This document shows, piece after piece, positions 44,721-58,304 of a stretch of DNA of 64,000 bases (the first letter of the stretch is position 1; each line of letters begins with the position of its first letter). The stretch comes from Notamacropus eugenii. Its lineage: Eukaryota; Chordata; Mammalia; Diprotodontia; Macropodidae. The DNA lies in assembly GCF_028372415.1 (NCBI RefSeq), contig NC_092877.1, forward strand, positions 250,805,510 through 250,869,509, given 5' to 3'. A model generated the notes under the pieces. It worked only from the letters and a program-made list of their open reading frames with translations. It had not been told where the DNA came from and searched no databases. The position numbers and the translations under genes are program-made.

Positions 44721-47700
44721 TAGAACTACATTCCAAAGGAAACTCTGGAAAAGGAATACTTTTATGAACTGATTTTTCATTTTTTCCATTATAATATAAA
44801 TAGAACCTAAGTTGTCAGTATTTGGATTGGTTTTGCTCTTGAGTTTAAATATAACAGTTAAAATGTCAAAGAAGGGAACGTTACTAACTCTTAGCTCTAC
44901 CTCAGTTTCTTAAGTTCAGCATACCTCAATTGTGCTGTCTAAACTGCTTTAGAATAATTCAGATTTCACTATTAAACCAAAGATTAGGTCCACAAGGTGT
45001 CACATAATACTATGTGGCTTTAAAACACATAAGGAACTGGATTAGGATATTTTAGAATTTCACTGAATTTGGCTCATGTATATGATTTGCAAAAGAGCAA
45101 AAATACACAGTAGTACTTTTCTTGTTTATAGCTGTGAACTTCTCTTTCCATTTTTATTCTTTCAGAGCAAAGCTTTTTAAATGCACATTTCAGCATTTAG
45201 TGTGAAGTATGGTGGGACATGGAGCTTTGTTTACAAGTTCAGCACAAATTAACCTTTATTTTTAGTTTGGCCCAGAATAGTTGACTGAGTCCAAGAAGCT
45301 GTGCAGAAAAACAAAGGAAAGCTGACTGATTGCTGGCTGATTAAAAGCTTTTCTCTTCTCAACACACCATGTGTGAGCCTGTCATTCCTGGGAGATGGCC
45401 AGTACTGAAACATTTTTAGGACTGGGCTATATGACAAGATGGTATTTAATAGAACCTGTGTGATAAACCGAGTTCAGCTAAGAATAACCCTTAATATAGC
45501 ATCATCATTATCTCTTAATATACCTTTGCTAAAAATTTGTTGGAAAACAGGTAAAGAAAGCATATTTATTATTCTTGTTCTTATAAAGCCATTTAGCCAG
45601 AATTTATATTATAAAAAGTATAGCTGATTCTATTTGTTCAAAGAACCAAACCCTAGGGGATATGCAGACAAGAGCAGAAGTACCTACTAAACAAGAACTT
45701 TAGAAAATTACTGATCTCTCAGGTCTCATCAGGCTCTAAATCCCATGAGCCTATGACCTGTTTTAAAATTCTTCATTGTATTTCTCAGCTCCCTTTGCTC
45801 ATTTCAGCAAGGATGCATTCCCATATGTAGTGTAAAGCTAAGGCCACTACAGACAATGATTCTGAGTTTTTCTCCAAGGTTTTGTGCTGGGGTCATGATT
45901 TTTCTATTCATCTTTAATTCATTTACATCTATCTGCCAGCTACTGACACAGTACCCATCTTTCATCAGGCTACAAGAATTCACTAACCAAGTAGAGGGAT
46001 TGGGAGTGAAGATGAAGAAACAAAAATTCTTTTTCTCCATGTACAACCATAGCACTAAATCACAACTGAATTCTCTGATTGTTTAGGTTTGTGGGGCTTC
46101 TGTTAAGTGAAAAGTTTAATTTCGCATACCTTATACATTCCCATTCTTCTTGGATCAGTATCCTTTTAAAATATTTTCAAGTATATAATTTTAAAAGGAC
46201 CAGAGACTTCAGATATAAATGTCTAATCTTAACTACATATGTATTTTCTACAGCAGGGAAAATATTAGCTCTTGAATACATAAGTAATATATTATTAAGC
46301 CATAATATGAAAACTAGTCCTGTGAAAACTAATGTTAGTTCTCTCTGTTAAGTCTCTGCCCCAGTGTAGGAATGGAATAGCCTACTTACTAACAAGAGTA
46401 ACGCATGCAGTGTTTTAATGTTATGTCTAGGACCGGAACTCCTGTAGGCATAGATAGCCTCTCAGTACCTTGGTTGAGCTATCCCAGGGGATACTTTTTT
46501 TTTTTTTTTTTGGCAACCTTTGTGGAATGAGTGGAAAGAGGAGACTAAGGAAATGCATACTTTTATCTACTGTTGCCACTCACTTAAAAGATGGTTCTTT
46601 AATGATTATCGCCAGCTAAACACACAGGAAAGAATATGTTAATTTGTATCTTGTGTGATTTTTGTCTGGTAATATAAATCAAGTACAAATTCCTCTACCC
46701 TCACATTGCATTAGAGTTACTTACATCAACCGGTCCATTTGTAATTCCCAGTGTTCTCCAGTTTTGGTATAGATTTTATCTGGGTAAACAATTAATTTTG
46801 TCTGGAGTAGTAGTAATTTTATCTTTCATTAGGCTATAGAGGTAAGGAACACATGGGTCTTGAAAGGAATCCAAGCATGAAATAGATATATTCATCATAT
46901 TAACACATAAAGACAGAAACATAGTGACAGCTTAGAATATCTCCCCCTGTTTCTGAAACACCAGGCTAGGCAGCCTTCTATTCTACTAACTAGGTGTAGA
47001 CACAAACTGCAGCTGGATGGTGATATGTAATCTGAGGCCAGAAACCAAAACATAAAGTGATCTAGAGGTATAGTCAGGTGAAGAAGTAAGAGGATAGTGG
47101 TAGCGACTCATAACCCGCCATTGGGAGAGGAACAATAGAATTTGCACATGCAGCACTTGTTTGAGAGTTATGTGATATTAATGATTGACTGTTGCAAAAT
47201 TTAGTGCCCATTAAGTGGAGAGATTGGAGATTTTTATTCATAAAAGGATCATACAATTATAGAGGAGAAGAATATGGAAATACTTTTCATTCCAAGTTAA
47301 TGGCAGTCCTGAAGGCAAACACAAAAGCAAGATACTTAGGGGATTTTGTTTGCTTATTTGTTTGTTTTGTTGCTAAGGGTTGGAGACAGGAAACATTTGA
47401 AAACTTACGTGTTATATGCTTTGACCTCGTGTTTTATATAACTTTGACCTTGAGGTTTAAACAATGTACACAAACTGAGTAGGAATGACCCTGAGGTGGG
47501 CAGGCTGAACAAATGAGTGACATCTCTTAATTGATAGATCTGATCTTCTAAACAAAAAGCATAGGATGTTAATCTTAGGCATGCAGGACTAGGTGATATA
47601 AGCACTTGTCCAAAGTGTAATGTAGTCAGAGAAAATCAGGTCCCTAGAAAACCTTTTGAAAAAGGCTGCAAATTCACAAACTCCATCTCAGTAATAAAGT

Positions 47701-47880
47701 TTTGTAACACTGCAAAAAGCTAAACATGTGATACTGTTTTCCCTTTAAAACTAGGTGAACTTTACTAGTCTACCTGTGTACTGACATCTTTCTTAGGTCA
47801 TTTAACATAGAGTATAAAACAAAGTGTATTTAGGAGATACATGAAAATTTTACTCAATATTTGATCAATTTAGGCTTGTG
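44721..47880. other. No gene or clear repeat in 3.2 kb
   Basis: This is the longest stretch with almost no recognised repeat. It has a T-run at 46494-46511. Short open frames (45249-45437, 45804-46055, 46079-46351, 47192-47482) have no shared frame, splice context or domain. 45240-45440 is a little GC-richer. Confidence 0.45.
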
Positions 47881-47884
47881 TCAG

Positions 47885-48095
47885 GTGATAATTGTAGAGT
47901 GGAAAGAGCACTGACTTTGGGATCAATAAAGTTGGACTCAAATACTTCCTCTGTCTCTTCCATATTGTGTGACTTTGGGTAATGTATTTATTCTCTCTGA
48001 ACCTTAATCTCTTCCTCTAAAATGAGGACTTGAAACTAGAGAAACTCAAAGGTCTCTACCTTTCATCTCTACCTTGATAATCCTATGACCCAAAA
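47885..48095 (+). mobile_element. MIR-type SINE
   Basis: The run GTAGAGTGGAAAGAGCACTG, then TGTGACTTTGGGTAATGTAT, then AAAATGAGGACTTGAAACTA, and a CTATGACC end. Confidence 0.7.
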
Positions 48096-48189
48096 AGAGC
48101 TAAACGGAGAAAGAAATAAGCAGCAAAGAAATTAAAATAATATCACTTCTCATGTTTATTTTAATGCTAACAATTTTGAGTAGGTAATA

Positions 48190-48496
48190 ATTTCCAGTGG
48201 CCACTATGCAGACCTACTCTCCTGTCTTGTTTTAGGTGCTTTCTTCTCCCCCTATGCTATTTCCCTGGTGATCTCAACAAATCCTACGCTTTCAATTATT
48301 ACCTGTGTATTGGTAATTCTAAGATATACTTACCTGGTGCTAAACTCTAGTCTAAATTCCATATTCCCATCTCTAACTGCCCCATAGGCATCTTAAACTC
48401 AACATATCCAAAAGTGAACATCTGTTACTGCCAGTACTTTCCCCACCCTATTCCCAGTCACTCAGGCTCACAACCTAGATGTTTTCTCGATTCCTC

Positions 48497-48580
<84 letters not shown>

Positions 48581-48975
48581 CCAATCAGTTTCCAAGTCTT
48601 ATTGATTTTATATTTATAGCATTCCTTGTATATGTCTCCTTCTGTCTTCTGACACTGCCACTATCCTGGTTCAAGACCGCTTCATCTCATGCTTGAATTA
48701 TTGCGATAGCCTTCTTATTGGTCTCCTTACTCAAGTCTCAACTCAATCTTACCATTTGCCATTCAGCTATAAAATAAATCTTCCTGAAGTACAGATTTCA
48801 TTATGTCATTCTTCCCTTACCTCATTAAATAAATTCCAGTAGTTCCCTATCACCTCCAGGATCAATTAAACATTGTTTTCTTGTCATTTAAAGCCTTTTC
48901 TTCTCTTCCCTTCCTAGTCTTCTTACAGGTTACTCCTCCTGATGTACTCTAGGATGCAGTGATATTGGCTAAGAA
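48190..48975 (+). mobile_element. L2 LINE, ORF2 C-terminal region, with embedded (CT)n
   Basis: Sense order: GGTGATCTCAACAAATCCTA (48269), then CCATAGGCATCTTAAACTCA (48383), then the (CT)n array at 48504-48576, then TCCAATCAGTTTCCAAGTCT, then TGCTTGAATTATTGCGATAG (48690) and CACCTCCAGGATCAATTAAA (48852). The microsatellite replaced or expanded a CT-rich part of the ORF. The terminal part is missing here and may be the piece at 52840-53160. Confidence 0.75.
48504..48576. repeat. (CT)n microsatellite inside L2
   Basis: About 36 CT units. The Ser/Leu repeat frame over it is an artefact. Confidence 0.95.
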
Positions 48976-48989
48976 AAAAGGATACTATT

Positions 48990-51400
48990 TGCATAGCAGA
49001 ACATAAGAGAGGATTCAAAATATGCAACAATAAATTTTCATTTCAAGAAAGCCTGTATAATAAAAAATGTACATTGTGTTGAGAATGTCCATTTTTTCTT
49101 TGCTTCCTTGTGAAGCATGCCATGCACTTTTTTTTACTTTGTTCTCCCCCTCCCAGAAGGCTCCAATAAAGTTTAGATATGTTTCTTTATAGCTACAGAT
49201 ATATACATACATATATATACATATATGTATAGACATATACTTTCCTAAACATATTCTACTCCTGATCTTTATTTTTATGTTTTTGCATATCTCTTGTTTC
49301 CTATGCTCCTGCCTCCTCTACTTTAGTTCTACCCACTATCTTGCCCTCCTATTATTTGCCTACCCCCTTCCAAGGATCCCTCCTCTATCCTCCCATATCA
49401 TAAATCTAAATACTCTTCCATACTCCCCTTTTACCTATTCCCTAATTCTCCCCCCTAAAGATGCCTCCCTCCCCCACCCTATGCCCTTACCATTTTGTTT
49501 CTTCTGAATTTAGATGACTTTTATACTCTTCTAAATATATATTGATTGTTCTCTCTTGAACCCATTCCCAAAGAAAGTAGGTTACCAGAACTACCAGTCC
49601 TCCTCCCCCGTCTAATTCCTTTGAATAGATTTTTCCTATTGAAACTCATTTGTATAAAATAATTATTCTTTTTAGCTGTCCTTAAATGGTTTTATTTTTT
49701 AAATTCCCATCATACTCAGGTTTACCTCAATGTTTTTATGAGCTGCCCAGTTATTAATAGGAATCTTAGACATACATTTTACGTATGTAAAAAGTAAGCA
49801 GTCCGTCCATAAGAATCTCTTAGAAGTCAGTCTTTGGTATGTACCTTAGGATTATCTTAGTTCTTGAATGTTGAATCTTCTATTAAGTTCAGGAATTTTT
49901 TAAACAAAATCTTGAAAATCTGAGACATTAGCAAATATCCATTTTTTTTTCTTTCAGGATAATACTTAACTTTCCAGGGTATGAAATTTTTGGCTGGAGC
50001 CTCAGTTCTTTTGCTCTTAGATATATTGTGTTCCAAGACCTGTGATCGTTTAATGTCTCTGCTATAGGTCTTGTATAGTTCTAATTGTGGCACCATCATA
50101 TTTAAATTGTTTTAATCTTGATGCTTTTAATATTTTATCTTTGAGCTGGGGGTTTTGGAATTTTACTATGATATTCCTACACGTTTTCCTAACAGAATTT
50201 CCTTTTAGTGATGATCAATGGATTTTTTTTTCTATTTTTACTTTCCCCTTCTTTTTCTAATGCTTTGAAACAATTTTCTTTAATTATTTCTTGTATTATT
50301 GTATCAATATTCTTCCTGTGATCATGAATTTCAGTTAGCCTGATTATTTTTATATTTTCTCTTCTTGATCTGTTTTCCGCATTTGTTATTTTTTCTTATA
50401 AAATGTTTCACTTTCTTTTCATTTTTTTCATTTTTCATATTTTGATTAATTATTTCTTAATCTCTTATAGTTTCACTGGCTTCACTTTGCCCAATTCTAA
50501 TTTTCACGGTGTCATTTTCTTCTTTAAGCTTCTGGATCTCCTTTTGACTTTCATTTCATAACCTTCTTGCTTTTCTTGGGTTATTGTTCTATTTTTCGGT
50601 TTTTCCTCCATCTCTATCATTTGGTTTTTACTCTTTTTAAAGATTTTCTATGAATTCTTTTGGGGTAGGTGACCATTTGACTTTTCTCTTTGGGGGTTTC
50701 TTTACTTCAATATCTTCCTCTACAGATGAACACCTATCATTTCTATTCCCATAATAGCTTTCTTTACTTCGATTCTTTCTCCTTTACTTGTGCATTTTTT
50801 GTAGCAATAGCTTAATTTTTGTATTTTGTATGGAAGTATGGGAAATTGTGCCCAAGATCTTCAGTTCTCACCTCTAGCCTGGAACCAAAGCCAAAACTCC
50901 AACCTCCTATAAGTGCCCGAAGTTAGGGGCTTTCTGCCCCACTGCTTTTGTACTCACCTGGCATGTTTTGGTTCCTTCTTATCCCCTCTGCTCTTTGCAG
51001 CAAGGCTGGGTCTGGCATTCCTTATTAGCAGAGGTTCCCTCAATCTTCCCATGCTCAAAAGCCTAACTCTCCTCACTATTTGGAGGTAAAAGTTCCTGTA
51101 GGTGGTTATGAAACCTCTCATACCAACTAACCCCAGTACTTGCCTCTTGTGGTTTAAGCAGCTTGCCTCTTGTTGTTAAAATGGAACCTTGCCTGGAGGT
51201 GTTTACTCTTCACAGGTCCTGGGATTTTTCTTAAGATTTTCTCAAAATGTCCCAGGAAGATTTCAGTTGTGCCCCGATTCTTCTATCTTCACCCACACTT
51301 GATTCTCCCTAAGTGCTATTTTAAATTTTTTTGGGGGGAGGGGAGGGATCTTGAGAGTTTGGAATTTTCTGACCTACTCCACTATATTCTCACAATCTTC
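48990..51400 (-). mobile_element. Older L1 copy: leader, ORF1 and 3' region (antisense)
   Basis: The 5' end is at about 51400 (GTGGAGTAGGTCAGAAAATT on the minus strand, same leader as at 1081). The leader runs to about 50820, the ORF1 remnant from about 50810 to 49850, and pyrimidine-rich 3' sequence to about 48990. No ORF2 is seen between ORF1 and the 3' region, so this may also be a HAL1-like copy. ORF1 is full of stops. Confidence 0.55.
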
Positions 51401-51990
51401 TCTGACAAATATTCAATTTTTGACCAACATTTAATTATCTGGCCTCAAACACAATCTAATATTATTCTTACATTTTAAACAAAACCTTGTTGCTTCATTT
51501 AAATGATATGCCTTCAGTGAACATTATGGGTACTACCAAGAATAAGTATTTTCTTCACTTCAAATGCTAACTAGATGTCAGATACTAAATTTCTTCATCA
51601 ATTATTCCATACATGTAAGGCTTTTTATATGAAATTACAAAATTCTTAAAGATATGTATCATATTATACTATGTTTACGTACATGTCTAGCTCATAATAA
51701 AGGGTTGACACTCATATGTATACATTTTAATTACAGAACATTTGAACATTTACTAAGTACTTTATTCAATAATAATTCTGTGAGTGACATTGTCATCTCA
51801 TCACTCACACAGCTAGTATCAGACAAGGAAAAGGCTGAAGTTCAGTGCACCAAATCCATTCATCTTTCCGTTGTCATACTACTTTTTTGGTTACATATGT
51901 ACAATTTTATTAAATATATTTCCACATTGTTCCTGTTGTGAAAGAATAATCAGAGTAAAAGGGAAAAAACCATGAGAAAGAAAAAAAAAT
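51401..51990. other. No gene seen
   Basis: AT-rich; 51740-51870 weakly resembles an antisense MIR core (CATCACTCACACAGCTAGTA). Confidence 0.4.
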
Positions 51991-51994
51991 ATGA

Positions 51995-52740
51995 AAATAG
52001 TATGCTTTGATCTGCATTTAGACCCCACAGTTCTTTCTCTGGATGTGGATAGTATTTTTCATCTTGAGTTTCTGGAATTGTCTTGAATTATTTCATTGAT
52101 GAGAGGAGCCAAATTTATAATGGTTGATCATTGCACAGTATTTCTTTCACTGTGTACAATGTTCTGCTGGTTCTGCTCACTTCACTCAGCATCTATTCAT
52201 GTAAGAATTTCCAGGTTTTTCTGAAATCCCCCTGCACATCATTTCTTACAACACAGTAGTGTTCCATTATATTCATATGCAACAACTTGTTGAGCCATTC
52301 CTCAAATGATGGACATCTCAATTTCCAATTCTTGGCCACCACAAAAATAGCTGCTATAAATATTTTTGTACATGTGGATCCTTTTCCCTTTTTTATGATC
52401 TCTTTGGGATACAGATATAGTAGTGGTATTTCTGGATCCCAGCTTTATAATCCTTTGGGTATAGTTTCAAATTACTCTTCAGAATGGTTGGATCAATTCA
52501 CAACTCTACCAATTCCATCAGTGTTCCAATTTTCTCAACCTTTCTCTAACATTTATCATTTTCATTGTTTATCATATTAGCCAATCTGATAGATCTGAGG
52601 TGTACCTCAGAGTTGTTTTAATTTGTATTTCTCTAATCAATAGTTATCTAGAGAAGTTTTTCACATGACTGTAGATTGCTTCAATATCTTCCTCTTAAAA
52701 CTTCCTGTACATGTCATTTAACCATTTATCAATTGTAGAA
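51995..52740 (-). mobile_element. L1 LINE, ORF2 C-terminus and 3' UTR start (antisense)
   Basis: TTCATATGCAACAACTTGTT (52272), then AATTTCCAATTCTTGGCCAC (52319), then GTACATGTGGATCCTTTTCC (52368), then CAGAGTTGTTTTAATTTGTA (52609) match the reverse strand of the marsupial L1 ORF2 end. It parallels 27750-28360 but is less diverged. Confidence 0.7.
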
Positions 52741-52839
52741 TTTCATACTACTTCTTGTTACATACCCTCCTCCATGCACATAATTATACAGCACAATTGG
52801 CCAGCTTACAGTTGCTGCAACCAGATACATCAACTCTAA

Positions 52840-53160
52840 ACTCTTGTTTTTCACTACCATTCCACCATATGTGGAATGATTTGTCCATCAAATGCACCTC
52901 TTGACTTTTCTATCTTCTTTCATGAGTGTTCCTTTTCCTTCCAAAGACTTTTCTTCAGAAACATTAGCTTCTAGTTCCTTCTTACAAATAATCTTCTATT
53001 TACTCTTTCTCTCTCATTGATACAGTTATTTGCTTATGGTAAACCCCATTAGAATGTACACTCCTTGAGAGCAGTGACCTTTTTTCTTCTCTTTATGTCT
53101 TCAGAATTTAGCAAGATTGCTTGCATTTATTAAGTATAAAAGAAATTCTTATTGACTCAC
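52840..53160 (+). mobile_element. L2 LINE 3' end
   Basis: Sense order: CCATATGTGGAATGATTTGT, then TTTCATGAGTGTTCCTTTTC, then GTACACTCCTTGAGAGCAGT (53056), then CATTTATTAAGTATAAAAGA and the L2 terminus near 53155. Confidence 0.7.
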
Positions 53161-54325
53161 TGACAGAGTTGAAATTCAATAGAAAGTTAGACAATTAAAA
53201 TTTTAATTTAATGGGAAGAGAAGAAATATCCTATTCTTTTAAAAATATTCCAACTTTCAACGCTAGTGTTAGTATTAAAATTTCACAGTATTTTAAAATG
53301 TCCAACTGAATCCTCTACCTTGGAAGACCAGGTTGGCTCTCTAGTAGCTTTCATCAGGCATCCTTTCCTCAGATCAGCAGCTGGTCCCTTTCTCCATTTG
53401 TGAATTAACGAGACTGGGAAAAGCTCTTCTGAGCCTACTGCTTCTACTGAGTATTCATCAAAGCATATTCTATGGTGTTTTACAGCCAATACAAGGTATA
53501 GTGCCAGCTGAGTCTCAACCATTGAACTAACCAGCTGTGATGGGACAAAACTGAGAAGGATAAATGAGAAGGTACTAAGGGTAGCTTTATATATCTGTTC
53601 TAAATTCAGCTGAAAAAAATGGAGGTTAAATGGTTGATTCAGTAAAAATGGTTGGTGTTTCTTTTTATGATGCCAAATAACTGTTTTGACTTGTTCTTTT
53701 AGAATTAATGAGCATTCAAGTCAGTAAAATTGCTTAAAATTAATTTTATTTAAATACAGAGCCCAATTTTTATACTTTGCTTCCTTCTCCCATCTTTGTA
53801 TAATTTCATTATCTGAGTTATTTGCCAGTTCATTGTTTTGCCTTGTCATTTCCTTGTCACTTAATAAGAGACTATAAAACTTGGAACAGGTATAATGAAA
53901 ATTTGACAGAAAAAAGAGAATTTCAGTATCAAGGGAGTAGAAAAGGAGTTCTTAACTATTTGTATGTGTGTGTGTGTGACATGCACCCCTTTCATACTAA
54001 ATATGGCAAAGGCTATGGATCCCTTCTTAGTATTAATATTTTCAAAAAACTTAAATACATACAATTATAGAGAAAATCAATATTGAAATATATTTATTAA
54101 AATATTCCTGAGTTTCAAGTTGATAATTTCTGTACAAGAGGAATCTTCTAAGTTGATGAAGTAATATATAAAATTAAAGAGGAAGAAAGTCAAATGAAGG
54201 AATGTTGCATTGCACCCCCCTACCCAACTCCAAGTTAGACAGAAACATGTGACAGAAAAATTGTGAATAAATGAAGATAAACAGGGGGCTAAGTGTACTA
54301 TGAAAGGAAATGTGTTGTCCAAAAA
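53161..54325. other. No recognised feature; 79-codon frame noted
   Basis: The minus-strand frame 53522-53283 begins MVETQLALYLVLAVKHHRIC and lies in a GC-richer patch (53300-53540). No domain, paralogue or splice signal is evident. It may be a fragment of a processed pseudogene or chance. Confidence 0.3.
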
Positions 54326-54329
54326 AGTA

Positions 54330-54660
54330 TCAAATCTGGCACTAGAAGACCTGAATTTGAGACTTGAATCCACTCCTACCTTGTGTAGTGCCACAGATAA
54401 AACCACTGATGACATTGAACCTCCATTTTCTTTTTTTTGTAAAATGATGGTAACACCTGTACCATCAGTCTCATAAGACTGGTATGACAACAGGTTTATT
54501 CTAAACCTTAGAGTAATATATAAATACATATGTATGTGTGTGAGTGTGTGTGTGTATCTGTGTGTGATGTGTAGGCATGTATGTGCATGTATATGTATAG
54601 ATATGTATATATATATTGTACATATGTGTGTATGTGTATATATATATTTGTGCTAGTTGA
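54330..54660 (+). mobile_element. MIR-type SINE followed by TG/TA microsatellite
   Basis: 54335-54510 follows the MIR head and core (GAAGACCTGAATTTGAGACT, then TTGTAAAATGATGGTAACAC). 54525-54660 is a (TG)n/(TATG)n tract. Confidence 0.65.
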
Positions 54661-55880
54661 CACTAGTTCACTTGTCTGATTATTAATTTCCTGATTTTTA
54701 AAATTGGGATGATGGTGTTTAAACTACATACTTTACAATATTTCTGTAAGGCAAATACTATCAATTGCAAAGTGAGTAAAAGAAATGTGATTTTTCCCCA
54801 AACTGTTACTCAACTTATTGATTCATTCAGGTTAAGATTGCTAAATTTCTGAACCATTAATTCAGCATTTTCTTCTAATCAGCCCCACCAAATATTATAA
54901 TTATAATATAGGTTAAACAAAGCCTGGTGTTTACTTTCAGGACATAAAAGGTAGAAGTTATGAAACTCCCAGGAAAGTGACAAAGATGTTTAAAAATCAC
55001 TGGTTACATTTACCAATTCTCAACTTGGGAAATTAAAAATACATTAATTATAAAGATCTCACAATCTTGCCACTGGGGTTTAGAGGAAATAAATAGTACA
55101 AACATATATAACCTGAGGAACCTTTATTGAGCAAAATAGAATCTGATGTGAAGTAGTCATATGGTAACTGAATTAAATAGCGCTAAATGGTCATTGAGTA
55201 GAGTGAAAGAAGTGTTAGAATTATGATGTAAATGTTAGCAAGTTTCTGGGCAGTGTCAGTGCTTGAAATTCTGGGGTGAGGAGAAAAGCAACAAAGGATA
55301 GTAGTTATATGACTGCAGTTCTGACCTACAAGGACAGTTGTACTGAATATGTGTGAAATCTTCAGAGATGGTGTTATTTGGTGTGATACTCTTAACTCTG
55401 CCTGTCAGCTCAAGCTGTTATTTATTCCCCCTCACTGGTCAGTGCTGCAGAGGAAGTAAGTACAAAGAAACATCAATATGCTTGAACTCAATTGGAAGAA
55501 AAGAAGGAGTTAACTAAGGGATTTAAACAGGGGTTAATTGGGAGGGATAGTGCAATGAGTAAGAAAGATATTTTTTTTTCCTGTCATCACTTTAAATGAA
55601 GTAAAAAGGACATACAGAAGAAAAGAGCTGCACTAATCAAGATGAGATATGACCAAGCACAGAATAGCCTTAGCTGTGGGGATAATAAAAGAATGACAAA
55701 TTGCAAAGTGGTGGAGATTCTGGTGTGTAGAGTCTCAGAGGAAGAAAGCAAAAACATTACATTTGACTTCTTTAGTTACTGTGTGAATTGGGATGGCCAG
55801 GAACATTTTTTTTCTTTAAAATAATGTTTTAAATTATTTTCCTCCATTTCATTGAATTTGATCTTGTTGTTCTTGTTTTA
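54661..55880. other. No gene seen
   Basis: Mixed AT-rich DNA, no recognised family. Confidence 0.5.
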
Positions 55881-55884
55881 AATT

Positions 55885-56110
55885 ATACTTCTGTTATTTG
55901 CTTGGTCTGGAGTCAGAAAGATCTGAATTTAAATCTCACCTCAGAGAGTTACTAGCTATGTACCCTAAGCTAGGCTGATAACCTAGATTTGCATCAGTTT
56001 CCTTATCTGTAAAATGGATGAGGTCACATGGTATAATTATCATAAAATTCTCAGTACAATGCCTGGCATATTATAAGAACTATGTAAATGTTTGCTGTTA
56101 TTAATTTTAA
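55885..56110 (+). mobile_element. MIR-type SINE
   Basis: CTGGAGTCAGAAAGATCTGA, then GTTACTAGCTATGTACCCTA, then GTTTCCTTATCTGTAAAATG, then ACAATGCCTGGCATATTATA; nearly full length. Confidence 0.8.
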
Positions 56111-56159
56111 TATTGCTTGAACTAACTAATTTGTTAGCATAGGGACATAAAATCTATAC

Positions 56160-58300
56160 ATTCCTGTAAACAATCCATCAAGAAGTTTTTATTAAATATT
56201 TACTTTGGTCCAGACACTGTGTTAAGCTGTGAAGATGCAAAAAAAGAGTCCTACTTTTCAGAAGCTCATATTCCGATAAGTAACTCACCACAGTAATACA
56301 CTGGAAAAAAGGAAAGTAATTTCTGTAGCGGTTAGTAGTGGTAGTGGGGGATGAGGAAGAAAATAAAGAGTTTTGAAAAAAGTGGCATTTGATCTGACTC
56401 TTGATGGGATCCAAGGGAATCAAGAGACAAAAGTAAGGAGGGAAAACATTCCAGTCAAGTGGGACTGCCAGTAAAAAAGTACTGAGTCTAGAAATGGAGT
56501 GTGTTGTGTAAAGTGGAATAAAAAGGGCAGTGTTGTTAGATCATAGCATGCATAACAGTGAGAAGAGTGTATGAAACTGAACAGGTAGGAAGACACCAGT
56601 TTATGAAATTTTAAATACCAAAAGATATTTTTTTCTGTGTTTGACACTGAAGGTAATAGTAAGTCACTCAAGTTTATTGGGTGGGGAAGAGTGACATTGT
56701 CAAACTTGAACTCTGGCAAACCACTTTGTTGCTGAGCATAGTGCAGAGCAAAATGAGGCAGGGAGATGAACTATGAGTGTATTGTCACAATTCAGCTATG
56801 AAGGTAATAGTTGTGTGAGTGAACAGAAGTATCATTTCTGATGGATGTGAAAGGAGAAATTGTAAGATCTGACAACTAACTGGCTATAGAGAATTAGTGG
56901 TAGAGAGGGGTTAAGGATAATGGTTAGTTTACAATCATAGATAAACGAGAAGATGGAGATACAGTTGACAGTGACAGGGAATTCAGGGAGAGTGGAGGAT
57001 TTCAGAGAAAATATTAGCTGTGGTTTGGACATGTTTAGTTTGAAATGCCTATGATCCTTCCAATTCTGGATACCCTAAGGGTAACTCATGATGAGAGACT
57101 TGAGCTCACTCAAGAAATACATTGGGTCTAGGTATATAGAGCTATTAATTATCCTGATAGGGATGATAATTAAACTTATAGAGACTGATAAGACAACCAA
57201 ATAAAATAGTTGGTAGAAGAGAAGAGGACTCAGGACAGAAACACTGGATGTACTAAAATTAGAGGATATGACCTAGACAGATGAAGATCTAGGAGAGGAG
57301 ACTGAGAAGGAGCTGTCAGACAAGTAGGAGGACAAGAGGAAAACTGAGTCACAAAAATATATAGAAGGGACTATATCTAGGTGAAGAAAGTGATTAATTG
57401 TGTTAACGGTTAAGTTGTCAAACAAGAATAATGATTGAGAAAAGGCCTTTAGATTTGACATTTAAGTGATCCTTGGTGGCTTCAAAGAGTTTCAGTTGAA
57501 TGGGATTCAAAGCAAGATTGCTTTGTATTTAGAAGAGTGAGAAGAGTGTTAATGGAAATAAGAAATGAAGATGCTTTCTCAAGCAGTTTAGTTGACAAGG
57601 GAAAGAGATACTTGATAAAAGTAAGTAAGGATGGCAGGATTAGGTGAGAGACTTAACTGTTTTGATTTATTTTTTCAGTTGGAATAGAAAAGAGTGTGTT
57701 TTTAGACATGTAGGCAGAGCAGGGAAGGAACAAATATATGGAGAGAAATTGAAGATTAGTAACTGAGGATGATGGTCAAGTGGAGAAGGTGAGATGCAAT
57801 TGATTTGAGAATATATGGAGAATATATGGAATATATATCCCTTAGCAAGGGTAAAGGTCACTTCTTTGAAACAGAAGTGAAAATTGATGTATTAAGGGAA
57901 GATGTCTGAGATGTCTGGTAAGTAGCATAGTGGAAAACAGCTTCAGTCTTTTCAGAAATATGTGAGATGATTTCCTCAGTTGATTACGTAAGTACTCATT
58001 GTACTCATGTCTTTAGATGGTGAGATACAAGTAGAAATTAGTTTTTGAATATGGGAGGATGACAATGGAGTGGAATTGTCATTGCAGAAGGCAGAAAAAC
58101 TTCTAGTTTTGCCAAGTAAAGGGACAGTTTATCTCCTAGAGAATCTAAAAAGGGACATCCCATTTGTGTTTCAGGGAACAGTAACCCTAGAAAAAGAAAG
58201 AATGATTCAACCCTAGAAGTATTGACTCAGAATGACTTACCTTGGCAGTCTAATGGAGAAATACAGTCAAGCAGTAAGCTATTATGGACAGAGTGCCCCC
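56160..58300 (-). mobile_element. Long L2 LINE copy (antisense), about 2.1 kb
   Basis: It runs from the L2 terminus (TTTTTATTAAATATTTACTT, 56185) back through the 3' UTR and most of the reverse-transcriptase domain. Landmarks are TGGACATGTTTAGTTTGAAA (57027), GGGATGATAATTAAACTTAT (57160), GAGACTGAGAAGGAGCTGTC (57298), and TTGTGTTAACGGTTAAGTTG (57397), antisense to the conserved AFDTVDH-type stretch. It is degraded by stops and indels. It is the most complete L2 in the window. Confidence 0.75.
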
Positions 58301-58304
58301 TTCC

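Noticed and set aside
54077..54529. 150-codon minus-strand frame
   Set aside because: It overlaps a MIR-type SINE on the other strand and has no domain; Phe/Ser-rich by composition.
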